Of a stretch of DNA of 64,000 nucleotides, positions 1-6,519 are shown in pieces; the stretch's first letter is position 1, and each line of letters starts with the position of its first letter. Source of the DNA: Ruminococcus flavefaciens (GTDB lineage Bacteria; Bacillota; Clostridia; Oscillospirales; Ruminococcaceae); the NCBI GenBank assembly GCA_004554385.1, contig SFMO01000193.1, forward strand, positions 1 through 64,000, given 5' to 3'. The position numbers and the translations under genes were made by a program. The notes below the pieces were generated by a model. That model was not told the DNA's origin. It worked only from the letters and a program-made list of their open reading frames with translations, and ran no database searches.

Positions 1-108
1 AACTCGCTTAATAATATAAGAAATGATATTTGTACATCGCTTACAGCGCGATAAGTACGCCGAGCCCATGAACGGGATTCCAAAGGGACTGTGTTCCTTT
101 GGCGGTGT

Positions 109-187
109 CCAGAGGCAGCGCCTCTGGTCGCTGTTCACAGTTTTCAGAGAACAGCGAAACAATACGAAGGCGCTCCTAACAGGAGCG
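109..187. repeat. Pair of perfect intergenic palindromes
   Basis: Two perfect inverted repeats stand in non-coding DNA. One (109-127) has 8-bp arms CCAGAGGC/GCCTCTGG around a 3-base loop. The other (171-187) has 7-bp arms CGCTCCT/AGGAGCG. Neither is followed by a convincing T-run, so they look like intergenic repeat elements rather than terminators. The short open frames crossing them have no ribosome binding site and no protein-like composition. Confidence 0.6.
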
Positions 188-191
188 AGTA

Positions 192-254
192 CCCTCTGTC
201 AGCTACGCTGACATCTCCCTGTACTACAGGGAGATGTCGTAACGCGACAGAGGG
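192..254. repeat. Cloverleaf-like palindromic element
   Basis: Outer 9-bp arms CCCTCTGTC (192-200) and GACAGAGGG (246-254) enclose an 11-bp perfect hairpin with a 1-base centre (213-235). Two shorter hairpins, at 198-212 and 236-248, compete with the ends of the outer arms. The nested arrangement resembles the palindromic repeats common between genes in gut Firmicutes. No coding function is seen. The rest of 1-424 contains nothing else recognisable. Confidence 0.6.
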
Positions 255-348
255 GACGGACCCGATTAGGGGGCCCTGCAAGTGAGGACGTCCCTTAATG
301 GATAACAGCTAAATTCCGATTTATCTTAGCAACCGTGTAAAATACAAT

Positions 349-378
349 GCCCCGAAGCACTTTGAATTGCTTCGGGGC
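349..378 (-). terminator. Hairpin downstream of GGDEF gene
   Basis: Perfect 11-bp arms (GCCCCGAAGCA and its complement) flank an 8-base loop, about 45 bases past the stop of the minus-strand GGDEF gene. On the minus strand the hairpin is followed by ATTGTATTTT, a modest T-run, so it is probably that gene's terminator. It may also stop transcription entering from the left. Confidence 0.6.
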
Positions 379-424
379 AAAACTTCTATATGGGTATCTG
401 TTTTAATGTACAGCCTTTGTCAAA

Positions 425-1936
425 TTATGCAAGTCTTACACAGTTTCTGCCGCTTGATTTAGCCTCATAAAGAGCATTGTCCATGCGTCTGTAGGACTTC
501 TCAAAATCGTCGTTTGCATTGATGGTGGTAACACCGATACTGCAGGTGATATTTCCAACGGTATCAAATGTCTCAGCAGCGACCTTGCTGCGTATCTCTT
601 CAGCTATCTCAACCGCTCTTGTACGGTCTGCATCGTAGCAGACAGCCACGAATTCCTCGCCGCCCCAGCGTCCGACTACGCCGTTATTATTTTCAAAATA
701 TTCTGACAGCATTTTCGAGAAGTGTATAAGAGTTGTATCGCCGACAGCATGACCATAGTTGTCGTTAACATGCTTGAAGAAGTCGATATCCATGATCATT
801 ATTGCAACAGGCTTATGGTCTTCTGCAAAGCCCTTGATCGCATTGGTTATCTCGGTCTCCATTCTTCCGTGGTTGAAAATTGAAGTAAGAGTATCCGTCA
901 ATGCAAGATTAGCGTATCTCTTGAGCGTGTTTCTGAGATCAACGGCTGTATCGTGGATATTCTGCACCATGTAAATGAAACGGTAATCCTCGGGATTGCT
1001 GGTCTCAACACGGCTGAAGATGAGCTTTACCCATATCTCCACACCCTCAAGATTCTTCATGAGACAGTCAAATGAAGCTGTCTTTCCGGGAGCGAAATTA
1101 GCTTTAAGGTACTCAGGATCAGACCATTCAAGGAACTGATTCTTATACTCATCATTTATCATATTTACGATCATATTTCGCCAGTCGGTATACTTGAGCT
1201 CCTGATGAAGAACCTCATCAGAGATCTCTGTAACGCTGATGCTGTGGATAGTATCCTTCAGTACGTCGATATACATTGAGAAAAGGTATGTATTCTGGAA
1301 GGATTTTACCTTCTGCGTTGTCAGTGTCTCATCAACGGACTGACTGTCGTCAAGCTCGTCCAGTATAAACAGGTACATATCCTTTTCCTTCAGAGGATAA
1401 ATGTTGATCTGCACAACACAAGGCACGTTGTTTATACTTAAAGTGACCTTTCTGGCATATTTGCCGCTGAAAACGCCTGAGATCGGAATGAACACCTGAT
1501 AATCCTCTGTTATGGACTCAGATGTCTTATTGAAGTGGTACCACAGCTTTTCGATAAGCTCATGGTACTTGCCGTTTTCGCTTAAAAGATCCTTGAAAAC
1601 TCCTGTTATCAGAACAGATCTGTAGGTATCTGCTTTGCCGTCTGCTACGATAACAGCTCCTACGTTATCCTTGAAAAAGCTGATAGCATCGTCTAATGTC
1701 ATTTCGCTGATAGGTTTATCATTCACAACGAGCCCACCTAAGTTGAAAAAAATAGATTCAGAGCCATTAAGCCCTGTAATTTTGCGGTCACGGATATACC
1801 ATAGCCTTGAAAACAGCAATATTTCAGCTGCCCATAACATGTTTATATATAAAAATAATACCACAATTGTCTTATGAATTTGAGAACAAACTGTGAACGC
1901 TGTAAAAAACAGAGGATTATTTGTAGCATTGAACAA
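425..1936 (-). CDS. GGDEF domain diguanylate cyclase with N-terminal sensor region
   Basis: This probably makes cyclic di-GMP from two GTP. The C-terminal third is a GGDEF domain with an intact active-site signature (GRWGGEEF, about residue 420) after the usual DTLTSIFNHGR helix. The inhibitory RxxD site is not visible five residues upstream. The middle (about residues 200-340) has the look of a PAS-like sensor. The first 45 residues include a hydrophobic stretch that could be one membrane anchor. The longest frame starts at a TTG without a clear ribosome binding site. An ATG at codon 33 (position 1840) is the alternative, also without one, so the N-terminus is uncertain. The gene stands alone between two hairpins and is probably transcribed by itself. 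Ligand and targets cannot be told from sequence. Confidence 0.85.
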   Translation of the reverse strand: MFNATNNPLFFTAFTVCSQIHKTIVVLFLYINMLWAAEILLFSRLWYIRDRKITGLNGSESIFFNLGGLVVNDKPISEMTLDDAISFFKDNVGAVIVADGKADTYRSVLITGVFKDLLSENGKYHELIEKLWYHFNKTSESITEDYQVFIPISGVFSGKYARKVTLSINNVPCVVQINIYPLKEKDMYLFILDELDDSQSVDETLTTQKVKSFQNTYLFSMYIDVLKDTIHSISVTEISDEVLHQELKYTDWRNMIVNMINDEYKNQFLEWSDPEYLKANFAPGKTASFDCLMKNLEGVEIWVKLIFSRVETSNPEDYRFIYMVQNIHDTAVDLRNTLKRYANLALTDTLTSIFNHGRMETEITNAIKGFAEDHKPVAIMIMDIDFFKHVNDNYGHAVGDTTLIHFSKMLSEYFENNNGVVGRWGGEEFVAVCYDADRTRAVEIAEEIRSKVAAETFDTVGNITCSIGVTTINANDDFEKSYRRMDNALYEAKSSGRNCVRLA

Positions 1937-1965
1937 TGGAACGAAGCTCTCTTTGGAAGAATTGA

Positions 1966-1998
1966 CAAAAAAGCTTCCATGCCATTAGCAGGAAGCTT
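1966..1998 (-). terminator. Intrinsic terminator of the DUF1292 gene
   Basis: On the minus strand, 15 bases past the stop codon at 2013, the arms AAGCTTCC and GGAAGCTT (1971-1998) are followed directly by a T-run. This separates the DUF1292 gene from the GGDEF gene downstream. Confidence 0.8.
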
Positions 1999-2012
1999 TA
2001 TGTAATATTCGG

Positions 2013-2324
2013 TTATTCAAATTCGTATTCGCCGTCGTAGTTCTTCTTGAACTCTTCGAAAACCTTTCCAAGAAGCTCATCATCATCAACAGAAACGAAA
2101 TCATCTTCCTCGGGAGTTTCCCCGGGAATGACCTCAAGGATAACGACCTCGTCGTCCTCATCATCAAATGGCAGAAGTACTGCATAAAGATGGTCTTCAT
2201 ACTCGACATTGCCGATTATCTCAAAAGATACCTCGTTTCCGTCGTCATCTGTAAGAGTAATATAGTTCTCTATTTCGTCCTCTTCCTCGAGCTCGTCGAG
2301 TTCTTTTTCGTTCATATCGCTCAT
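2013..2324 (-). CDS. DUF1292 family small acidic protein
   Basis: A 103-residue, very acidic protein with the DUF1292 (YrzB-like) pattern: an Asp/Glu-rich N-terminus, then YITLTDDDGNEVSFEI and YAVLLPFD. The family is widespread in Firmicutes and has no established biochemical role. In many genomes it lies with ruvX and alaS, but here it stands alone. The ATG follows a strong GGAGG seven bases upstream. A TTGCAA-17-TAAAAT promoter and a downstream hairpin indicate a single-gene transcript. Family assignment is confident; function is unknown. Confidence 0.85.
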   Translation of the reverse strand: MSDMNEKELDELEEEDEIENYITLTDDDGNEVSFEIIGNVEYEDHLYAVLLPFDDEDDEVVILEVIPGETPEEDDFVSVDDDELLGKVFEEFKKNYDGEYEFE

Positions 2325-2354
2325 AGCCTTACCTCCGCAATAATAATATACCTT

Positions 2355-2383
2355 ATTTTAACATATATGCCTGTAAATTGCAA
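2355..2383 (-). promoter_or_regulatory. Promoter of the DUF1292 gene
   Basis: On the minus strand TTGCAA (2378-2383) and TAAAAT (2355-2360) are separated by 17 bases, about 30 bases upstream of the start codon. Confidence 0.55.
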
Positions 2384-2392
2384 TAGTCTGCG

Positions 2393-3724
2393 CTAATTTT
2401 TCACCACAAGAACTTTTTTTATGCCATATGCACGGAACAATTCCATACACTCCCTGTCAATGACCTCTCCGCTGACCGCTATGGGTATTGCCGGCGGACA
2501 CGGTACTTTTACCGACGCACATATCCTGCCCTCTGCCTCGTCAACAGGTATCTCCTCAGCCATTGCAAAGGCGGCTTCGCGGATGGCTAAAGCCATCTTC
2601 GGGAGCTTCGGCTGAAAATCAAAGGACTCCGATTCAGTAGGCGAAGCTCCCGATACCGCGCTCTCAAGCGCGGCGCGAAGTCGCACATAGTCACTCTCAG
2701 AAGAAAAGGGCGACATGAGAAGTATTACAAGCTCCCTGTCAGCGTATTCACATTCTACGCCGTTATCGCGAAGAAGCTCCGCAAGCTCTGTGCCGCAAAA
2801 GCCGCTCCCGGCAGCTCTTACCGTAATGTGAAAAGGCTCAGAATCCGCAAAAACGAGCCTGTCCGAAAGGGCGGAACGAAGCTCGGCAAGCCGCGGCATA
2901 GCCGATGCTATATCGTCACGTATCCTTTCGGCGATATAGCGGTTGCACAGGTCAAGTGAAGCCATTACAAGATATGACGGACTTGTAGAGCCGAAAAGGC
3001 TCATTGCCTGTTTCAGCTTATCAGCGTACTCCCTCCGTGAGGTGTGCAGGACAGCTGCTCCCGTAAGCGCAGGCAGCATCTTATGGGCTGAATCACAGCA
3101 AAGGTCAGCTCCGAGAGCCATGGGATGAAGACTTTTCTCAAAAAAGGCAAGGTGTGCGCCATGGGCATTGTCCACAAGAAGCCTTGCCCCATAGCGGTGA
3201 CAAAGCCGTGCCAGTGCGGCGGTATCCGCCAGCCTCCCCGTATAATCAGGTGACGTAACATATACACAGGCTGGCGTATTGGAGGCGGCAAGAGCCGCCT
3301 CCACGTCGGCGAGCTGAAGCTCGCCCGACAGGATACCGCCGCTGTACTTTGGCATTATCCACTGTACCTCCAGCCCGAGCAATGCTGCCCCATTGAGAAA
3401 GGCACGATGAACGTTTCTTGCTGCAATGACCCGTCTGTGTTCCTGCTTCATAATGGCAAGCATAGCCTGTATGCAAAGTGTGGAACCGCCTGCCGAAAAA
3501 ACTGAAGCCGCACTGCCATAGAGCATGGCAGTATTCTTCTCGCTCTCAGCAATGATCCCATCAGCCTCAAAAAGACTGTCCGCACCTTTTATCTCAGTGA
3601 TGTCCAGCTGATACATCTCGCCGAGCTCCGCCGCAGGGGTGTTCCCCTTATGCCCCGGCATATGAGCTCTCAGCGTTCCTGATGCGGCATAACTCCGTAT
3701 AAAATCGTATATAGGAGTATCCAT
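2393..3724 (-). CDS. Orn/Lys/Arg decarboxylase family PLP enzyme
   Basis: A 443-residue fold-type I pyridoxal-phosphate decarboxylase of the short, SpeA/YaaO-like Firmicute form. It is expected to decarboxylate arginine, lysine or ornithine for polyamine synthesis. Visible marks are the N-terminal MPGHKG loop, the DNAHGAH segment that places the cofactor, and DSAHKMLPALTGA with the Schiff-base lysine. The start was placed at an ATG preceded by GAGGAG. A longer reading frame into the upstream gene is rejected because it would overlap the sigma-like gene. The gene begins 10 bases after the sigma-like gene and so shares its promoter. In other Firmicutes this gene often sits beside tmk, so this neighbourhood is unusual. 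The substrate cannot be decided from sequence. Confidence 0.88.
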   Translation of the reverse strand: MDTPIYDFIRSYAASGTLRAHMPGHKGNTPAAELGEMYQLDITEIKGADSLFEADGIIAESEKNTAMLYGSAASVFSAGGSTLCIQAMLAIMKQEHRRVIAARNVHRAFLNGAALLGLEVQWIMPKYSGGILSGELQLADVEAALAASNTPACVYVTSPDYTGRLADTAALARLCHRYGARLLVDNAHGAHLAFFEKSLHPMALGADLCCDSAHKMLPALTGAAVLHTSRREYADKLKQAMSLFGSTSPSYLVMASLDLCNRYIAERIRDDIASAMPRLAELRSALSDRLVFADSEPFHITVRAAGSGFCGTELAELLRDNGVECEYADRELVILLMSPFSSESDYVRLRAALESAVSGASPTESESFDFQPKLPKMALAIREAAFAMAEEIPVDEAEGRICASVKVPCPPAIPIAVSGEVIDRECMELFRAYGIKKVLVVKN

Positions 3725-3734
3725 TTTCTTCTCC

Positions 3735-4034
3735 TCAGATATAATATTTAAGTATACTGTAGATCTTGTTACGGGCACGAGCCATTGCAGCGTAAACAGC
3801 CTGCTGCGACACATCAAGCCTCTCACTTATAGAAGCAATATCCGTGCCCTTAAAATAGTATAGCATAATTATTTCCTTTTGTCTCGGTGTCAGCTCATTA
3901 TTAATTATTTTTAACAGAATACTGCGCAGCCTTGAGGTCTTTTCGTCTTTATCCCCATACCCAAGGATACGCTTTATTCCGCTGTCCTCCTTTCCCCTGA
4001 TCTTATCCGAATAGTTGATATCATTTCTTGCCAC
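3735..4034 (-). CDS. Sigma-70 region 4-like DNA-binding protein
   Basis: A 99-residue protein whose C-terminal half is a sigma-70 region-4-type helix-turn-helix: LTPRQKEIIMLYYFKGTDIA followed by SERLDVSQQAVYAAMARARN. No region 2 is present, so it cannot be a complete sigma factor. It resembles the short sigma-like regulators and late-gene activators found in phages and integrative elements. The start is GTG at 4034, ten bases after AGGAGG. A GTG nine bases further upstream sits on the ribosome binding site and is unlikely. It overlaps the preceding gene by 14 bases, implying translational coupling. Its promoter carries two LexA-like palindromes. The target genes are unknown. Confidence 0.75.
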   Translation of the reverse strand: MARNDINYSDKIRGKEDSGIKRILGYGDKDEKTSRLRSILLKIINNELTPRQKEIIMLYYFKGTDIASISERLDVSQQAVYAAMARARNKIYSILKYYI

Positions 4035-4254
4035 AGCTCTCACGCCTCCTGTTATAAGCAGTCAGGTGAGAGATTATCTGCTGCATCTCACCATGCTCCT
4101 CATAGAGAATACGTATCCTGCGGTCCAGGTCGAGCTCCGATACCCTGAGTGTATCCCCTTTTCCGATGAGATCGCTTCGAAGCTCGGAAAGCTCTGTGAT
4201 GCGCTGTTTTACCAGATCGCGGCTTTTGGTGTAGTTGTTGATAAGTTGTGTCAT
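4021..4254 (-). CDS. Small charged helical protein, first gene of the sigma-like operon
   Basis: A 77-residue hypothetical protein, rich in Lys/Arg/Glu/Leu and apparently all helical, with leucine spacing that could form a coiled coil (VKQRITELSELRSDL). It starts at an ATG after AAGGGGG. It is the promoter-proximal gene and overlaps the sigma-like gene, so the two products are made together and may interact. Small helical proteins often precede sigma-like activators in phage modules, but no domain family was recognised and no function is claimed. Confidence 0.7.
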   Translation of the reverse strand: MTQLINNYTKSRDLVKQRITELSELRSDLIGKGDTLRVSELDLDRRIRILYEEHGEMQQIISHLTAYNRRRESCGKK

Positions 4255-4287
4255 GATTTGCCCCCTTATTAAGAAAAAGAAGCACGA

Positions 4288-4301
4288 GCAGCATATGCTG
4301 C
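4288..4301. repeat. Perfect 14-bp palindrome in the 5' leader
   Basis: GCAGCATATGCTGC is self-complementary and lies in the leader of the sigma-like operon, between the promoter and the first gene. It could be a third protein-binding site or a short hairpin. Its sequence does not match the two GAAC-N4-GTTC sites upstream. Confidence 0.4.
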
Positions 4302-4322
4302 ACCCTTGATAAGATAGCTTTC

Positions 4323-4336
4323 AGAACTAACGTTCT
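4323..4336. promoter_or_regulatory. LexA-like operator, leader copy
   Basis: AGAACTAACGTTCT has inverted arms AGAAC/GTTCT around four bases and fits the core of the Firmicute SOS box, GAAC-N4-GTTC. It lies just downstream of the expected transcription start. Its centre is 34 bp from the second copy at 4357-4370. Confidence 0.6.
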
Positions 4337-4351
4337 ATTCCTTGTAATCAT

Positions 4352-4380
4352 ATTATAGAACATCTGTTCTTATTTGTCAA
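4352..4380 (-). promoter_or_regulatory. Consensus promoter with embedded LexA-like operator
   Basis: On the minus strand TTGACA (4375-4380) and TATAAT (4352-4357) have an exact 17-base spacer, a perfect vegetative promoter. The palindrome AGAACATCTGTTCT (4357-4370) fills most of the spacer and touches the -10, so a bound repressor would block RNA polymerase. A second similar site follows in the leader. This arrangement fits a strong promoter held off by LexA or a LexA-like repressor. Confidence 0.75.
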
Positions 4381-4488
4381 GGGCTTTTTGCAAAAAAATC
4401 ATTTTCGACATTTTACGACACTGTCAGAAGTGTTTTGCACCTCATTTTTTAGTTAACATACCTCGCAGCTTCTGCATTATCAGACAAA

Positions 4489-4512
4489 AAAAGGGCGGAT
4501 AATATCCGCCCT
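4489..4512 (-). terminator. Terminator of the PP2C/vWA operon
   Basis: Nine-base arms AGGGCGGAT/ATCCGCCCT around AAT are followed on the minus strand by a run of seven T. It lies 17 bases past the PP2C stop codon. The same core palindrome recurs at 13298-13320. Confidence 0.85.
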
Positions 4513-4528
4513 GCAATTCATTGTTCAA

Positions 4529-5578
4529 TTATTCGTTTTCAGCCTCAGACTCCTCTGAAGCCTCTTCAGAAGGCTCTTCATCACCGACAGGCTCAGCCAT
4601 TACATCAGAGATGACCTGCTGGGATTCCTCGTCAGCGTATTCGATATTTTCAGGCACTGCCTCCTCAGCCATCGCGATCGCCGCAGCTGCCTCAAGATCC
4701 TCACGTATGCCGTCCGAGCAGGCACTGAGCTTCTGCATATTTATGATACCCGAACAGGTAACATCGTCGCCGCTGCCCTTCTTTGTCATCGCAGGCAGAA
4801 ACTCCGCAAGCTGAGCTGTTCCCTCTTCCATGCCGTTTTCAACGATAGTGAGGGCAAGTCCGCGGAAGAAGCCGAAGAGCTGCTCCTCGTTCCAGTAGGA
4901 GTTCTCCACTCCGTCCGTACACAGGAACACCGCCGCAGGCATAAGTCCCTTTGGAAGATAGAAAAATCTCGCAGAGAGGGCTGCATCGTCCTGACACATT
5001 GATGTGGTAACATTTTCATAGCACCTCGGGTCCTCGGGAACAGGCGCAAAGACGTTGCTGTCACCGTCGATGACAACGCATTTTCCATCGCCTATCTGAG
5101 CTCCGAAGGCATAGTCATCGGTAACCACTGCAAAAAGGAGAGTCGTTCCGTAAGCGCCGATATAATCCCCCTTCTCGTAACGCTTTCTGTAGTAAGCAAA
5201 CTTTTCGGGGATACGGCTGTATTCTTCCTCGGTAAAGGGTTCATTTTTGAAGTCCTGCTCTGTTTTATCGTGCCATCGCGCTATAACGCTGCGCCAGAGC
5301 TGATTGAAGAGCTCGTCACGCTGACGCTGGTCCGCAAGGACCTCCGCAGCGTTTTCAAGTCCCGAAAGGAACTCGCTGACACACTCAGCAGCACACTCCA
5401 CAGCAAACTTCGAACCTCTGTCCGTGCGAAGATAGCATGGACTTCCGTGGCCGTCAGCCGCCGCCGCAAATGAGTAGCTCTCATGGTCTGCGGCAAGTGA
5501 GCTGTCCTGACATACAATGTCTTTGCTGAGGTGTGAAGCGCCAACCGTGGTCTGAGCAAAGGAAAGTATTTTTTCCAT
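4529..5578 (-). CDS. PP2C-family protein phosphatase with acidic tail
   Basis: A 349-residue protein with the PP2C fold: an N-terminal CQDSS segment (QD for metal binding), AAAADGHGSPCYLRTDRGS, IGDGKCVVI and a later FLCTDGVENSY. These acidic residues coordinate the metal pair that hydrolyses phospho-Ser/Thr. The last 35 residues are almost entirely Glu/Asp/Ser. It is nine bases downstream of a TerY-like vWA protein and shares its promoter. PP2C plus TerY vWA is two thirds of the TerY-phosphatase-kinase module known from comparative genomics. The kinase member is not adjacent. It is distinct from the PrpC phosphatase at 46784. The substrate is unknown. Confidence 0.85.
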   Translation of the reverse strand: MEKILSFAQTTVGASHLSKDIVCQDSSLAADHESYSFAAAADGHGSPCYLRTDRGSKFAVECAAECVSEFLSGLENAAEVLADQRQRDELFNQLWRSVIARWHDKTEQDFKNEPFTEEEYSRIPEKFAYYRKRYEKGDYIGAYGTTLLFAVVTDDYAFGAQIGDGKCVVIDGDSNVFAPVPEDPRCYENVTTSMCQDDAALSARFFYLPKGLMPAAVFLCTDGVENSYWNEEQLFGFFRGLALTIVENGMEEGTAQLAEFLPAMTKKGSGDDVTCSGIINMQKLSACSDGIREDLEAAAAIAMAEEAVPENIEYADEESQQVISDVMAEPVGDEEPSEEASEESEAENE

Positions 5579-5587
5579 ATTATCTCC

Positions 5588-6325
5588 TTACCAGTCCGAC
5601 TCGTCCCAATCGGCGGTATTGGCGTCGCTGAGAGCTTCTGTGGTCTGAGTCTGAACGTCCTCAGCCAGCTTCTTTGAGATCTCGACAGGATCTGTGTCGC
5701 TGTCAACTGTACTTGAATGGCTTGCAAATACACTGGTGATAACGCTTGCCTTTTCTATCATAAGGCGGAGCTGATCCTTGTTCTTGACATCGAGAACTGT
5801 CTCTGAGCTTCCCGAAAAACGTGCGAGAACGTCCTTATCGGCATCGTCGCCGATAGCAAATGCTATCTTGATAGAGCGCTTGTACCAGTTATTCTTTTTA
5901 AGAGCGTCAAGACCGCTCTCCCAGTTATCTGTAGGACCGCCGTCGCTGAAAAGAAGTATTACAGGCGGATATGCGCCTGCGGCAGTCTGAAGGAACTCAT
6001 TTCTTGAGAGCTTCTTGTCAAGCTCCTTGCAGGCAGCGCCAAAATCTGTAACACCGCATGCTTCGAAGGTCTTGAAGCGGTAGCCCTCAGGAGAAACCGG
6101 CTCGGGAGTTACCCATGAAGCTCCTGTGGAGAATTCCAGTACTGCGATCTTGATCTCTGCATCGTCACTTTCATCGCTTATCTCCTGTAGTGTCTGCATA
6201 ACTTCTTCAAGTGCTGATTCAACTTGTCCTATTTTGCTGCCCTGCATGCTTCCCGAAGTGTCAATGACATAAAAGAGAGTCATGACCTTTCTGACAGCAG
6301 GTGCGTAATCGTCTAAACCCGGCAT
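5588..6325 (-). CDS. TerY-like von Willebrand factor A domain protein
   Basis: A 245-residue cytosolic protein that is almost entirely one vWA domain. The metal-ion-dependent adhesion site is visible as FYVIDTSGSMQGSKIG (about residues 18-33), with the matching threonine in GVTDFGAA and the aspartate in LLFSDGGPTDNW. This is the TerY-type arrangement linked to tellurite and chemical stress modules. The start was placed at the ATG following GGAGG, because the longer frame runs upstream through the promoter. It is first in a two-gene operon with the PP2C. Such vWA proteins probably scaffold phospho-regulated complexes; the partner here is not known. Confidence 0.85.
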   Translation of the reverse strand: MPGLDDYAPAVRKVMTLFYVIDTSGSMQGSKIGQVESALEEVMQTLQEISDESDDAEIKIAVLEFSTGASWVTPEPVSPEGYRFKTFEACGVTDFGAACKELDKKLSRNEFLQTAAGAYPPVILLFSDGGPTDNWESGLDALKKNNWYKRSIKIAFAIGDDADKDVLARFSGSSETVLDVKNKDQLRLMIEKASVITSVFASHSSTVDSDTDPVEISKKLAEDVQTQTTEALSDANTADWDESDW

Positions 6326-6374
6326 GATATATACCTCCGTCCTATTCTTTATTGATATATAATAAACTAAATGT

Positions 6375-6403
6375 ATTATAGCATAAAAGTACAGGTAGGT
6401 CAA
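6375..6403 (-). promoter_or_regulatory. Promoter of the vWA/PP2C operon
   Basis: On the minus strand TTGACC (6398-6403), 17 bases, then TATAAT (6375-6380). The vWA start codon lies 50 bases downstream. Confidence 0.75.
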
Positions 6404-6440
6404 GTATGGAAATGTTCACACAAATTTAACAATTAATACC

Positions 6441-6469
6441 GTGACATCAACACATATATAATGTATAAT
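6441..6469 (+). promoter_or_regulatory. Promoter of the AI-2E family transporter gene
   Basis: GTGACA (6441-6446), 17 bases, TATAAT (6464-6469). Transcription is divergent from the vWA/PP2C operon, and the two promoters are about 40 bp apart. Confidence 0.7.
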
Positions 6470-6488
6470 AAAGACATGATATAAGATT

Positions 6489-6519
6489 GGAGGGTTCGCC
6501 GTTTTTCCGGCATATTATG
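6489..6519 (+). promoter_or_regulatory. Ribosome binding site apparently bridged by a hairpin
   Basis: GGAGGG (6489-6494) is 22 bases from the only good ATG (6517), which is too far for normal initiation. A 14-base hairpin (GCCG, six-base loop, CGGC; 6498-6511) lies between them and would reduce the effective spacing to about 8 bases. An alternative start, TTG at 6487, has no ribosome binding site of its own. Confidence 0.5.

Noticed and set aside
23..285. Two short plus-strand open frames at the left edge
   Set aside because: They cross several palindromes, have no ribosome binding site and no protein-like composition.
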